Below, in pieces: positions 10,901-21,533 of a stretch of DNA of 64,000 bases. The position numbers and the translations under genes are program-made. Under the pieces are notes generated by a model. That model did no database searches and had not been told where the DNA came from. It worked only from the letters and a program-made list of their open reading frames with translations. Each line of letters starts with the position of its first letter. Position 1 is the stretch's first letter. The stretch comes from Lotus japonicus (lineage: Eukaryota > Streptophyta > Magnoliopsida > Fabales > Fabaceae). Location: assembly GCF_012489685.1 (NCBI RefSeq), contig NC_080046.1, positions 30,123,881 to 30,187,880 of the forward strand. Direction: 5' to 3'.

Positions 10901-13276
10901 TGATATGTATTGATTGTTTTAACCAAGAGTTGGTTGCTTAGTATTGCGAAAATACCTCAATGAGTATCCTAATAGAGACCGATGCCTCTAAGGAAGACGA
11001 GAGGAATAAGTGTTCTTTAAATTGCACCTTCGCTTTTGTCAAGCATTTGACTATTTGGTTTTAAAGCTGATTTACCAAGTCAAAAGCTTTTGAAGCATTG
11101 TTATTGTTTTGTTGTCATTATGACGACTTGTCTTAATTTCGGTGATTGATCCTAATGGTTTATAACCATTGCGGAGATTGAGTTTAACTTGTGATTTCGT
11201 CGAGTCAATTGCTTGAGATTGTAGCTTTAGACTTGGAAAGTAGGTAACTCAAATAGTAATTACGTTATGTGTACATATGAAGGGTACGAATAACGAAAGC
11301 GCTTGGCGACAAAGCCAAAGGACAAAAGGAAGCGAGCTAACACATGAAAGCAAAGATGTGATTGGATTGGAGTTTCCGTTTAGTAAGGAAAATGGCTAAG
11401 GTTAGGGCAACTTACTTACTAGCTATTGTATTGTAGGCGTCGATAAATTCGATTTGAATATTGCATTGAATATTGTTTATCGCTTTGAACTAGAAAATGT
11501 TTTCTGGAGGCTTCCGCCGAGTGAACTGATATGAGACGTGTGTCTCCGTTTTCTGAGAGGCTTCGGCCATTTACTGGTTTCTGTCTTATGTTTTCTGCAC
11601 ATAATTATTGTTATATTGCTTCTTATAGCTTGAGATATTGATATTGTTATTGAATTGTGCGCTTGACGCGATTGCGGAGTGTGGGACATTTGAATTGATT
11701 CATTTTGATCATTCGGGTTGAAAGAATAACCCTAGGCAGGTCCTGACCTGAGGTCTGAGATCTAGCCTTCTTTGAAATACTAAGACTTTTCCCGGGGATT
11801 ATATTTGGGGGATTTGGGAAACTTTGAATAGTTAGACTTTGGAACTTGGGAATTTATGGAACTTGGATTTCGATAATAAACATCATAATTTGATTAACTC
11901 AACTTGAAATGCTTTGATTAATTACCGAGACCTTTAGGGAAACTTAGGAGTTGGAAATGATTGTGAAAAACAGGAAAAAGTCGATAATCCATGAGTTGAG
12001 TAAAACTGAGCGTGGGTAATACCCTTCTTGACCGTCAAGTGGATGAGTCAACATGACTAATAAGGGAAATAAGTGCTTCCTTGCATTTCTTGAATAATTT
12101 GGTGGACGCCACGGGGGTGATCCACGGTGACGAGAGGAGGTCACCGAGTACTCCAGTACTCTTCTGTTGGGGGTTTATGTCGTCAGGGTCGACATTAAAC
12201 ACTTGGGCTTTTATATTGGGATTTGTAGTTAAACACGTACGTGCGAGGATGATTCGATGTTTGACTAACCATATTGCATCATGCATACATTCGAGGTTGG
12301 GACGACCGAAAGATTGGGCCTCGGTGAAGTTGGGACGGCCTCGGTCGGGCTTCACGAAGGTTGGGACGGTCGAAAGACTAGGCCTTCACGAAGAACACCA
12401 AGAGTGTATCTTCGGCATAACGGGCGTAAATGGTTCAACCTAGGGTGGTTAGAATTGATCCGACTATGCATGGGTCGTAAGCGACACCCGAGCGGAAAAG
12501 GTTACACACTAGGCCTGTGGTGACTGACTCGATGGTGCCCATCCCAATTGAACTATCCGGATCATTTTGAATTGCATTGCAAGCATACATGCACCCTAAC
12601 TGGAATTGTGTGATATGGTCTATTGAATTGTTGATTAGAGCCTTGATAACATGCTAAGTATATACCTTAGGATAGGCAACTGAGAACCTATATAAGTATA
12701 TACCCCCGTTGTCGCATGTTGATTGTATATCTATTGTATTCTGTAAGTTGACCCTAGCGCCTTGGCTTTGTTTGTATGTTTGTGTTTGGGCGGTCGGCCT
12801 ACTGCCAGACGATGACCAGTGATGATGTGAGTAGATGCTACTCCATTTGGAAGGACTATAGAAGACTCGAAGAATAGAGTCGGGTGTACGACTAGAGCCT
12901 TTCGGTAGAAAAGCTTACCGTTATTGGTTTAAGCTTGCAGGATCATTTTATGATTTGTATTTGAGGTTTTAGGTAGGTTCCAGTGCATTGCGTTCCTATG
13001 GTTACCCAGTGTGGAAATCATAGGGAGTATATCGGATCTATGGAGTCATTACATAGTGGGTCCGTTGTTGGATCTTGTTTTATTTGTCATGTCTGTTATG
13101 TTGTGCCTTGGTCAAGGACATATGTGAATCATTTACGATTGGGAGTATGCATTACATGTTTTGGAAATGCTTCGAAAAGGAAAAAAAATACTTGCATTTA
13201 TAAATCTCTTTTGGAAAATATTGCATATTTACTTTAACAGGTTACTAAAGTGACCCCCGGAAATCGGGGTGTTACA
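7956..13276 (+). mobile_element. S1: solo chromovirus LTR (5,321 bp)
   Basis: Bounded by the perfect 5-bp duplication AGGCC (7951-7955 and 13277-13281). It begins TATAAGACCC, with the canonical TG mutated to TA, and ends GGGTGTTACA, like the other chromovirus LTRs here. No internal domain is present, so it is a solo LTR from LTR-LTR recombination. Content in order: AT-rich start; CT-rich tract (about 8420-8660); GC-rich stretch (8660-9110) ending in a GT-starting AT-rich segment, which looks like a leader with an intron donor; long AT-rich part without ORFs; short GGTTGGGACGG-type repeats near 12291-12393. The small ORFs at 8667-9187 are low complexity and are not called. Confidence 0.93.
12291..12393 (+). 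repeat. Imperfect minisatellite in S1
   Basis: Three imperfect units of about 30-35 bp built on GTTGGGACGRCCGAAAG and a tail ending TTCACGAAG or TCGGTGAAG. It sits in the 3' part of the LTR, where the other chromovirus LTRs in the window also carry tandem repeats of unrelated sequence. Confidence 0.6.
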
Positions 13277-13639
13277 AGGCCGAGTTGAGTGGAGTCTCTG
13301 AGTGTCAAACAGAGCTCCACGAACCGAAACCGAAGACGCCGCGCCAGAGACAGAGTTCGATCTGGTGAGGTTTCAGGCTTGGAGCGCGAGATATTTGTTT
13401 TCGTAATGAGAGGAAGAAAGGGTTGTGTCGAGTTAGGGTTATGTTCTGGTGGTAGTTCGAATTCGAATCCAGTGGTTGGTGGGAGGAGAAAGGGTTTCTG
13501 GTGGGTTGGTGGGTGAAGAACGGTGGTCTGGTGGGTTGGTGAGTTCGGTGGGTTGGAGTTTTAGCTGAGAGAAGAAGAGGGTTGGTTGGGTTTGTGAGGT
13601 TTAGGGTTTGTGAAAGAGTGAAAGGGAAAGTGTAAATTT

Positions 13640-13930
13640 GTGACATGTGATAGGCTTTTCACATCAGGTATTATTTCACTGATGTTGAAATATAGTTCAT
13701 CAAAATTTCAAAACTGCCACCGTGTTTATATTTCACATCAGGTATTATTTCCACTGATGTGAAAACTCTTTAGTAAACTATTTTTCACATTAGGTATTTC
13801 CTCCAATGATGTGAAAATCTTCAGCAAAGTTCACTAAAATTTTAAAATTGCCACCGTGTTATCTTTCATATCAGGTATTTGATCCACTGATGTAAAAACT
13901 CTGTTGTGAAATGTATATTTTCTAGTAGAG
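13640..13930 (+). mobile_element. CACTA transposon terminal fragment
   Basis: Four degenerate units pairing TTTCACATCAGG with CCACTGATGTGAAAA, giving inverted and direct subterminal repeats. The outer end (13917-13930), read on the opposite strand, is CTCTACTAGAAAAT, one base from a CACTA terminal inverted repeat (CACTACTAGAAAA). The phrase TGCCACCGTGTT occurs twice. Only one end is present and no transposase or target duplication was seen, so this is a truncated end next to the KELP-like 5' region. Confidence 0.55.
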
Positions 13931-14816
13931 CAAATTTGCCCCACAGTTTACAAGTAGAAAATCATTTAGTTGACAGCAAGTGTGTGACATCTTTTGTGAG
14001 AAACCATAACTTCGAATCATAATTATAAATGGAAAATATTGCGAAAATAATCAAAAATTAAAAATTAATTCTTTTATTACATTTAACAAATTATAAATTG
14101 AAAATATTTAGAAAATAATGAAAAATTATACATTAAATTTTTAATTTTTAATTTTACATTTAACCACTTAGGTGTTAAATTATTTAAATTCGAAATTATT
14201 CATAAAATTAATGATTAATACTATTTAATGCAAATTTTCAAAATAAAAAATTAAATAAATAAACTAGAAATTATTTACCGGGTTCAAATAATTTTGAAAT
14301 TTATAAATTTTTTATAATTCAATAAGATTTATATTTTAGAAAGATTTGAATTTGAAATGAACTAATATTTAATAATCAATCATTTTATCATTAAAAAATT
14401 AATCTTAAATTTCCTCCAACTATTTCATAAAAAATATGAAACTCGGGATTAATGATTAATGATGAAAATATCAACTCTTTGATTTTTTCCCAAATTAAAA
14501 AATTATGAGGTTCCCTCCAATAATATTTATATTTACGCTATTGAAATATTTATATTTTAAATCCGAAATTAATATTGGGGTTCCCTCCAATAATTTCAAA
14601 CATTATGAAATATTTTAAAATAATTTTAAACACTATAGTTATTCTTCTTCTATCTCATGTCATGTGTCACCACCATGTTGACTCAGTTTCTCTTCATTAA
14701 AAAAAGACTTCATCTACAGATTTTTTTATACATAATAAAATTTCAATTTTAAACATATTAATGATATTAATGGAAATATTAAATGCATTTTTCTCATTAA
14801 AATTTCAATTACACTT
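13931..14816. other. AT-rich intergenic DNA, no gene seen
   Basis: Strongly AT-rich and without credible ORFs. The phrase GGTTCCCTCCAATAAT occurs twice (near 14511 and 14580), with a weaker relative near 14411, suggesting an old degenerate repeat. Confidence 0.5.
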
Positions 14817-14865
14817 ATTATTATTATTATTATTATTATTAGTATTATCATTATTATTATTTTGT
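14817..14865 (+). repeat. TTA microsatellite
   Basis: Run of TTA/ATT units with two interruptions (AGTATTATCA). Confidence 0.85.
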
Positions 14866-14920
14866 TTAAAATTTAAAATTATGTACCTTATAATTTGGAT
14901 GACATCTTTTTTGGTGAAAG

Positions 14921-15015
14921 GTGGCGGCGGCAACTGTAAGGGGGTTAGGGAGTTGGTTGTGGTGGTGAGAGTGGCAGTGTAATATAAGGGCGGTAGTGGC
15001 AGCAATGACATAATA
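14921..15015 (+). repeat. GGT/GGC-rich low-complexity segment
   Basis: Irregular GTGGTGG and GGCGGC units. Similar segments lie at 15400-15966 and 16405-16500; the last two share an end close to TGGCAAGTAGKTTATAC. They may be pieces of one dispersed repeat, perhaps the body of the Helitron-like element ending at 17003. That is inference. Confidence 0.5.
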
Positions 15016-15039
15016 GTGGTGATGTAGCAGCATTAGTGT

Positions 15040-15385
15040 TAGTTGCTTATGAATCTTTAAGACACACTTAGCCCTCATGCTTCGTGCTCGGTGTCTTGTG
15101 GACAGGTAGACTAGGCGAGCCCCTAGAGGGCCTATGTCCAGGGGTTATCCGCCAAGCGGCGGTCGCCCAGCCTGGGAGTTGGGCCTCCTCCAGCCCCAAA
15201 CAGCCCATCAGAGGCAGTTAAACACACCAAGCCTAGCTCTCACCCTATAAATAGGGAGCCATCACCATTTGTAAGGGACTCTTGGCTCATTTGCTAAATA
15301 CACACAAGAAATTCAGTTATATTCTCTCTCTAACTCTCTCACTCTAAGTGCAATCTCTCTACTCTAGGGTCTATACCCTTTCTCA
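15040..15385 (+). promoter_or_regulatory. LTR-promoter-like fragment
   Basis: A GC-rich stretch (CCGCCAAGCGGCGG near 15150) is followed by TATAAATAGGGAGCC at about 15244-15258, then a leader with CT-rich repeats (TCTCTCTCTAACTCTCTCAC) up to the CTCTAGGGTCTATACCC block. This matches the layout of a Ty3/gypsy U3-R junction. No LTR ends or target duplication could be fixed, and no coding part is attached. Confidence 0.45.
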
Positions 15386-15399
15386 ATGTTCATGGCAAG

Positions 15400-15966
15400 A
15401 ACAGAAGTGATTGTGAGAATGGCGACGGTGGTGCCAAAGAGTGGTGGTTGTGGCCGTAATGTTGGTTGTAGAATGGGAGAGGTAGGGTGGTGGTGGTGGT
15501 GGTGACGATAATGGGGGTGATGGAGGCAATTATAAGAGGGGGATGGGCTGGACTTGGTTATAGTGGTGGAAGTGGCGTTAATGGTGGCAGTGATAATGAT
15601 AGTGTTGTAGGGCGGTGGTTGCGGTAATGACGGTGGAAGTTGCGAAGGGTGGTGTTTCTGGTAGTCGTGGTGGCAGCCACAGTGGTAGTTGTGGGTGGTG
15701 GCAGTAGAGTGGTGGTAACGGTGGTGGCGGTGGCGGAGGGTGGTGGAGGAGGTGGAGAGGGTGGTGGTGGAGTTGATTGTGGTTGTGGCGGTTGCAATGT
15801 TGTAGAGCATTAGTGATGGCAAGGGGTGGTGGTGATTATGGGAGTGAGTTGGCGGTGGTTCATGTGGTGGTGGCGATGGCGGAACAACGATGTTGATGAC
15901 AATGGTGGCATAGGTACTGGTTTGTGGTGACAATGGTGGAGAGTGGTGGTGGTGGCAAGTAGGTTA
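15400..15966 (+). repeat. GTGGTGGCG-rich low-complexity block
   Basis: About 560 bp of irregular GGT, GGC and GAT triplets. Both strands give long Pro/His/Thr- or Gly/Val-rich open frames, an effect of triplet repetition; none is called as a gene. It ends in a phrase shared with the 16405-16500 block. Confidence 0.7.
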
Positions 15967-16542
15967 TACGTCACAATATTATTAGGCAGACATTATCCAT
16001 CATCTGTATGGTGGATTAAATATTCCAAAAAAATTAATGTATACGAGTAGATCGTTGGATATAAAAGTCTATACATGCAATGCAATATTAGCACCAAATA
16101 ATGGATAAACTCATAATGTATTGTAAAAGTTTATACTATCATGCGAAAAAATAATGGTTAAGAATAATCACAAATTAATTTTTCAATTTTGAAAATGTAA
16201 AAATAACTTATATTTTATTTATTAGTTTTTTTTTGAAAAAATTAAATTTGTTAATATAAAACACTTTAATAATGATTGTTAAAATTGTACTTCTATGTTG
16301 CACATCCTAATTCTCACATTGCAATTAAGATAAACCATTTTTCCACTTTCTACAACATTTCTCAAGTCTCAGTAGTATATACAATATACGTACAATTTTG
16401 TTGGGCTTAAGGCAGTGGCGATTATAGGAGTGGAGCCGGTGGTGGTGGCGATGTCAACAACGACGGTGGTGGCAGGAGAGGTGGTGGTAGTTGTGGCAAG
16501 TAGTTTATACAACAAAATCTTATTTATTTTAATATATAAGAG

Positions 16543-16664
16543 TAGATTGATGTATTGTACCAAACTAACTCTTATTATCATGATTTTAAATGCTAATATC
16601 TTATAGATTGATGTATAGTACCAAACTAACTCTTATTATCATGATTTTAAATGCTAATATCTTA
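16543..16664 (+). repeat. 61-bp tandem duplication
   Basis: Two head-to-tail copies (16543-16603 and 16604-16664) beginning TAGATTGATGTAT. They differ at only about one position (TATTGTACC against TATAGTACC), so the duplication is recent. Confidence 0.9.
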
Positions 16665-16977
16665 TGTAAAATTTTCATCCAAAAAAGATACTTTTTAATT
16701 AACATTAGCATCTTAGTTTTTTAGGAAATATTACATAAAAAATAACTTTAAATATATTTTTCTAATAAGGTGGTTGTTTGAACGTATAGGTCGAAAGTTC
16801 AATTCTTAAGAGCCACACTTTTAGATAGACTTTTGATCTCTACCACACCCGTGTCAGGGTGAGAGAATTTTAACACACAAAAAATCTAACAAACATTTAT
16901 ATATTTATGCAATTTAAAATTGTAAAAAGTTAAAAGGTATAGTATTAAGCAAATTTTAGATATAAAAAAAGTCACTC

Positions 16978-17003
16978 GTGCATTGCACAGGTTATTCAAC
17001 TAG
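16978..17003 (+). mobile_element. Helitron-like 3' terminus
   Basis: A short palindrome GTGCATTGCAC (16978-16988) is followed 11 bases later by CTAG (17000-17003) and a T at 17004. Plant Helitrons end with a hairpin a few bases upstream of CTRR and insert between A and T. The 5' end was not identified, so the length is unknown; it could include the GGT-rich DNA to the left. Confidence 0.45.
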
Positions 17004-17057
17004 TTTGAATATATAACTAATAGTTATTTTCAAAAAAAAAACCAACTTGCAAATTAA

Positions 17058-17790
17058 TTAATGAAAAGTAGGCATAGAAGCCAATACATCAGAATCAACC
17101 AAATGGATCGCCGTTGATGGAACTTCTTCCACCTGCCCTTAGTCAGTATAGGCAGAATCATTACGAGCTAAAAAGTCGGCCATTGAATTATCATACGTAT
17201 AAAAAAAAGTCAAATGAAACAAAATCTAAAAACACAACTACAATCTCACATAATTGTAACCAAATAAGAACACCCATTTTTGGCCTTCTCTTGCAGGTGA
17301 CGACGACGTCGAGCTGGCAGCAGAGAAAGACTCGGCATTCTGGCGAGCCGCTCGGTGGTGTGATACGTAGTGGGCTTAATACGCCCTGCCAAAACGACTT
17401 CAAAACAAACAAAAATGTGCATGTCGTGCTCACACCAAAGGAATAAAGCCAAACAATCCCTCTTGAAGGACACCTGTTGAAAGCCAATATCAACCGGGAG
17501 CCGTAAGGACCACCAGAAGGACTTCGGCTACGCCAACAAAAAAGAGAGGCTAGGCACCGGGAACGACATCACAACAACCATAATCTCTCCATGTTCATTT
17601 CGAGCCACACGTTTCCAACCTTCCAAGATGCATCAAAGTTGATCTTGATTACCGCAACCTTCGGAAGTCGCCATGAAGAAGACGCTGCAGCAGCATCATC
17701 ACGAGTTGCCTGCACAGACGCTGAAACTAGTCTTGTAGAGAGCGCTTGATGACCCTCTTTTAGTCTTGTTTTTAGGGTCATTTCTTTGTG
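17058..17790 (-). pseudogene. RNase H-like (RVT_3 type) domain pseudogene
   Basis: Minus-strand remnant of the RNase H-like domain common in plant non-LTR element fragments and host RNase H-family proteins. KINFDASWKVG marks the domain start near 17640. A shifted frame continues VARNEHGEIMVV. Further on come VDIGFQQ and VSFKRDCLALF, then near the end MADFLARNDSAYTD, a stop, VEEVP and VLASMP, with the terminal TAA at 17058-17060. Several frameshifts, stops and an extra segment at about 17200-17440 show it is dead. Confidence 0.65.
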
Positions 17791-17868
17791 AGTTTTGAGT
17801 CTTTTCTTTTTGTCTCATGTAGTGTTTCATGCATTTTTATCTTTATTTCAGTCTTTATTTAGTTTTGG

Positions 17869-18081
17869 TGTTGCTCCTTTGTTTGGTTGTCTGCATTTTA
17901 GCTAAGTATGTGTGTGCCAACTTGTCGGACCCGATGTTATAACATCTTGCCTATCACATATGGTCTGGAGTATCTGCTGTTAGTTGGTTTTTCAGCTATC
18001 TGTGAAGCTTCGTATTCAAGTTAGGTTTTTGCTAGAAGCTTTTGTGCCCCGTCAAGGAATATTCTGTGGTGTATTTAAACC
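17869..18081 (+). repeat. A 5' LTR remnant
   Basis: Begins TGTTGCTCCTTTG and is collinear and nearly identical with 47927-48139 of the A 3' LTR, including CAACTTGTCGGACCCGATG and the TATTTAAACC box. Similarity stops at about 18081, where a deletion joins the LTR to pol. Confidence 0.88.
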
Positions 18082-18093
18082 TGGCTATGTTAC

Positions 18094-18404
18094 ATGTGGT
18101 ATCCACAGAACAAGGCTATGTCTTCAATGTGTCTAGTATCAAAGGAAGATGTAGCAAAGCTGTGTCATAAAAAATTAGGGCATTTAAATCCCACAAGCAT
18201 GAAGAAGGTCATATCTAAAGAAGCCATCAGAGGTATTCCCAGATTGAAGATAGAAGAAGACAAAGTGTGTGGAGAATGCCAAATTGGAAAGCAGACCAAA
18301 ACTTCTCACAAGAAACTGACTCAGATTGGTACAACAAGATCCTTGGAACTGCTACACATTGACTTGATGGGACCAATGCACAAAGAAAGCTTTGGTGGAG
18401 AGTT
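18094..18404 (+). pseudogene. A pol part 1: GAG-pre-integrase and integrase N-terminus
   Basis: Encodes the copia pre-integrase zinc region (HKKLGHLN, then C-x2-C in CGECQIGKQTK) and the start of the integrase core (ELLHIDLMGPM with the first catalytic Asp), ending at FGG. The tryptophan usual before HKKLGH is Cys here. The frame is broken after codon GGA by the truncated LTR of G and resumes at 30118 with KKYVFVCVDD. No start codon belongs to it, because gag and protease are deleted. Confidence 0.85.
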
Positions 18405-18520
18405 GTGTAAAATGAACCTTTGTCATTAATTAAAGATTAATAATTGAATCGACGAAAATTATTTACGAAAACTGAGACGTTTGGTTTACTGTGTGACACT
18501 CGAGAAATCGGGGCGTTACA
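18405..18520 (+). repeat. G 5' LTR remnant (last 116 bp)
   Basis: Matches 30001-30117 with few differences (for example CGACGAAAATTA against CGGCAAAAATTC) and ends GGGGCGTTACA, the same terminus as the 3' LTR. Confidence 0.9.
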
Positions 18521-18523
18521 TTG

Positions 18524-18535
18524 TGGTATTAGAGC
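18524..18535 (+). promoter_or_regulatory. G primer binding site (tRNA-iMet, one mismatch)
   Basis: TGGTATTAGAGC, three bases after the LTR end; the usual sequence is TGGTATCAGAGC. The C to T change is a transition like those elsewhere in G. Confidence 0.85.
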
Positions 18536-18796
18536 TCCGGTTGAGAAACCAGAGCACTAGGGTTTTGGGCACACGAGTTTGGACTCGTTGCTGTTTGTTT
18601 TAATGAGTTCTAAGTTTCCGCGGTGAGATTGGGTAGACTTATTTGCTAAGATATTTGCTTGGCTGTGAGATTGTCTGTAGTTAGTATCATTGCCGTGATA
18701 CTTGAGACTAAGTGTTTGTTTATATTAAGATGTTTGAACTCTGAGATCGATTGATGGAATGTCAATCGAAGGAATAATGAGCTTTGTCAATCCAAG
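18536..18796 (+). other. G leader; gag and protease deleted
   Basis: About 260 bp of non-coding sequence where a gag-protease gene of roughly 1.4 kb would be expected (compare E1). The RT frame starts directly after it. Confidence 0.7.
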
Positions 18797-21497
18797 GTGT
18801 ACGCCTGTGTGCGTTTGTGTGCACCAGTGTTGTTGGTGAAGAAGAAGGGTGGAAGGTCCAGGCTATGTGTGGATTACCGACAACTCAACAAGGTGACAGT
18901 GAAGAATCGTTATCCGATGCCTCGGATAGATGACTTGATGGATCAGCTTCGGGGAGCTGTCGTTTTCTCGAAGATAGTTCTGAAGTCGGGATATCACCAG
19001 ATCCGAGTCAAAGAAGCTGACATTCAGAAGACCGCATTCAGAACTCGATACGGGCACTACGAGTATCTCGTGATTCCGTTTGGAGTTACAAATGCACCCG
19101 CAGTATTTATGGACTACAATAGAGTGTTCAGGCCATTCCTGGACAAGTTCGTGGTGGTGTTCATAGACGACATTCTGATTTACTCGAAGAGTAAGGAGGA
19201 ACATGAAGAGCATTTACGTCAAGTGCTGGGAGTATTGCGGGAGAAGGAGTTGTATGCTAATGGTTCGAAATGCGAATTCTGGATGGAAGAGGTGAAGTTC
19301 CTGGGTCACGTCATATCAAGTCAGAGTGTGGCTGTTGACCCCAGCAAAATTGAATCGATTTTGTCGTGGGAACAACCTAAGACGGCAAGCGACATTAGAA
19401 GTTTTGTTGGACTTGCTGGCTATTACAGACGCTTTGTGAAGGACTATGCAAAGTTGACATCGCTGTTGACTCAACTTACGAAGAAGAATAAACCCTTTGC
19501 ATGGACGGAGAAGTGTGAAGAAAGTTTTCAGGAGATGAAAAAGCGACTGACTACTGCACCAATACTAGCCTTACCCAAGGATGGTGAACCATACGACGTT
19601 TATTATGATGCTTCACATAATGGGTTGGGTTGTGTAATGATGCAAGAGAAGATGGTGATTGCTTATGCTTCGCGACAGCTGAAGATCCACGAGAAGAATT
19701 ACCTCACGCATGATTTTGGAGTTGACTGCTATAATGTATGCTCTCAAGATTTGGAGGCATTACCTGTATGGCAGTACGTTCACGATCTACAGTGATCACA
19801 AGAGTCTGAAGTACTTATTCGATCAGAAAGATCTGAATATGAGGCAGCGAAGGTGGATGGAATTTCTACAGGATTACGAGTTTGCTCTATAGTATCATCC
19901 GGGGAAAACCAATGTTGTAGCTGACGCTCTTAGTCGAAAGGCTATACATGTATCCTCGTTGATGGTCAAGGAGCTAGAACTGCTGGAGGCATTCCGAGAT
20001 CTGAGCTTGGATGTTAAGATCGCGCCAGGAAAGCTGAGTTTCGGAATGGTAACGGTGTCGAGTGGACTCTTGGACGAGATAAAGTCGAAGCAAGAGACCG
20101 ATGAAGGACTGACTGAGTGGTGCAAGCTTGTTGCTCAAGGGAAGGCGCCAGAGTTTGCTATCGGGAGCGATAACATTTTGCGTTGAAAAGTGCGAGTTTG
20201 TGTACCAAATGACGCAACAATGAGGAAACTGATCTTGGATGAAGGGCACAAGAGTAGGTTGAGCATTCATCCGGGAATGAACAAGATGTATCAGGACTTG
20301 AAGCTTCATTTCTAGTGGCCTGGAATGAAGAAGCAAGTAGCTGAGTACGTGTCGACATGTCTGACATGTCAGAAGGCGAAGGTGGAACATCAGAAGCCAG
20401 CAGGGAAACTACAGTCGTTGGATGTTCCGGAGTGGAAGTGGGACATCATTTCTATGGACTTCGTGACGACGTTACCACTTACGTGAAGAAGGGTTGATGC
20501 AATATGGGTAGTAGTTGATCGATTGACAAAGACTGCTCACTTCGTGCCAATCAATCTGAACTACAAGGTGGAGAAACTAGCAGAGATCTACATCGCTGAG
20601 ATTGTACGTCTGCATGGTGTGCCGTCTAGCATTGTGTCGGACAGAGACCCAAGGTTTACCTCACGTTTCTGGGGAGCTCTGCAATAAGCTTTGGGAACCA
20701 AGTTGAGGTTGAGTTCTACTTATCATCCACAGACAGATGGGCAAACCGAAAGGACTATTAAATCCTTGGAGGATTTGTTAAGGGCTTGTGTGCTTGATCA
20801 TAAGGGAAGTTGGGATGAGTTGTTGCCACTGATTGAGTTCACCTACAACAACAGCTTTCATGCGAGCATAGGGATGGCACCTTACGAAGCTTTGTATGGT
20901 CGGAGGTGTCGTACGCCCTTGTGCTGGCATTAAGACGGGGAGAACTTGGTGATTGGACCTGAGCCGGTTCACTAGACCACGAAAAAAGTGAAGCGAATCC
21001 AGGAAAAGATGAGGATCTCACAGAGTCGTCAGAAGAGTTATGCTAACAATAGGAGAAAGGAGCTGGAATTTCAAGCTGGAGATCATGTCTTCTTGCGGGT
21101 CACCCCGATGACAGGTGTCGGAAGGGCGATCAAGTCTAAGAAGCTTACACCAAAGTTCATTGGACCGTACCAGATTACGGAACTTGTTGGGCCAGTGGCA
21201 TATAGGATTGCGTTGCCGCCATTCCTTTCCAATATTCATGATGTACTTCACGTGTCGCAGCTTCGGAAGTACATGGCTGATGACTCTCATGTTATTGAAC
21301 CTGATGATATTCAGCTAAAGGATGATTTGACGATGGTGATGCCACCCATCAAGATCGTCGAAAAGAGTACCAAAAGCTTTAGAAACAAGGAGGTATCCTT
21401 GGTGAAGGTGATCTGGAATCAAGCAACAGGTGATGCTACCTGGGAATTAGAGGATAAGGCGCGAGAGTCACATCCCGAGTTATTTGTAGAACCTTAA
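18797..21497 (+). pseudogene. G pol: reverse transcriptase, RNase H, integrase, chromodomain
   Basis: RT block with [24 protein letters not shown] and the [12 protein letters not shown] active site. Motif A reads [13 protein letters not shown], so the first catalytic Asp is Val and the RT would be inactive. One extra T near 19710 shifts the frame. Thereafter one frame carries RNase H ([11 protein letters not shown]), the integrase zinc region, the integrase core ([32 protein letters not shown]) and a chromodomain-like C-terminus (VKVIWNQATGDATWELEDKA). Seven in-frame stops lie at 19890, 20184, 20313, 20484, 20685, 20931 and 20973. The chromodomain would tether integration to modified chromatin in related elements. 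Confidence 0.9.
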
Positions 21498-21519
21498 GTT
21501 TCGAGGTCGAAACTATTTT

Positions 21520-21533
21520 AAGGAGGGTGATAT
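21520..21533 (+). promoter_or_regulatory. G polypurine tract
   Basis: AAGGAGGGTGATAT immediately before the 3' LTR start (TGTAAGACCC), as expected for the plus-strand primer. Confidence 0.75.

Larger units (their letters stand above)
7589..13380 (-). pseudogene. KELP-like transcriptional coactivator (DEK_C + PC4) pseudogene, split by solo LTR S1
   Basis: Host gene remnant on the minus strand. The exon piece 13380-13282 continues, after removing S1 and one target duplication, into 7955-7794. It encodes QLGLDLSLPP, FKAFVKQVVQAFLEEKQQQ (end of a DEK_C domain), an acidic linker and DDDGDLIICK. A 100-bp GT-AG intron (7694-7793) leads to an exon at 7589-7693 with LSEKRKVTIQDFRGK and, in another frame, LVSIREYYIKDGKDLPTSK, which is the PC4 (p15) single-strand DNA-binding domain. 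The frame change falls in GGGAAAAATTGG near 7650 and looks like a one-base loss. The exon ends in G followed by a GT donor. KELP proteins bind DNA and assist RNA polymerase II. The N-terminus is degenerate and no convincing start codon is visible. The intron shows it is not a processed copy. Confidence 0.78.

Noticed and set aside
12081..12523. Overlapping ORFs of 80-120 codons in S1
   Set aside because: They sit in the minisatellite part of the LTR, occur on both strands, and have no domain.
15364..15933. Long His/Pro/Thr-rich open frame on the minus strand
   Set aside because: The DNA is an irregular GGT/GGC triplet repeat; open frames occur on both strands and there is no domain.
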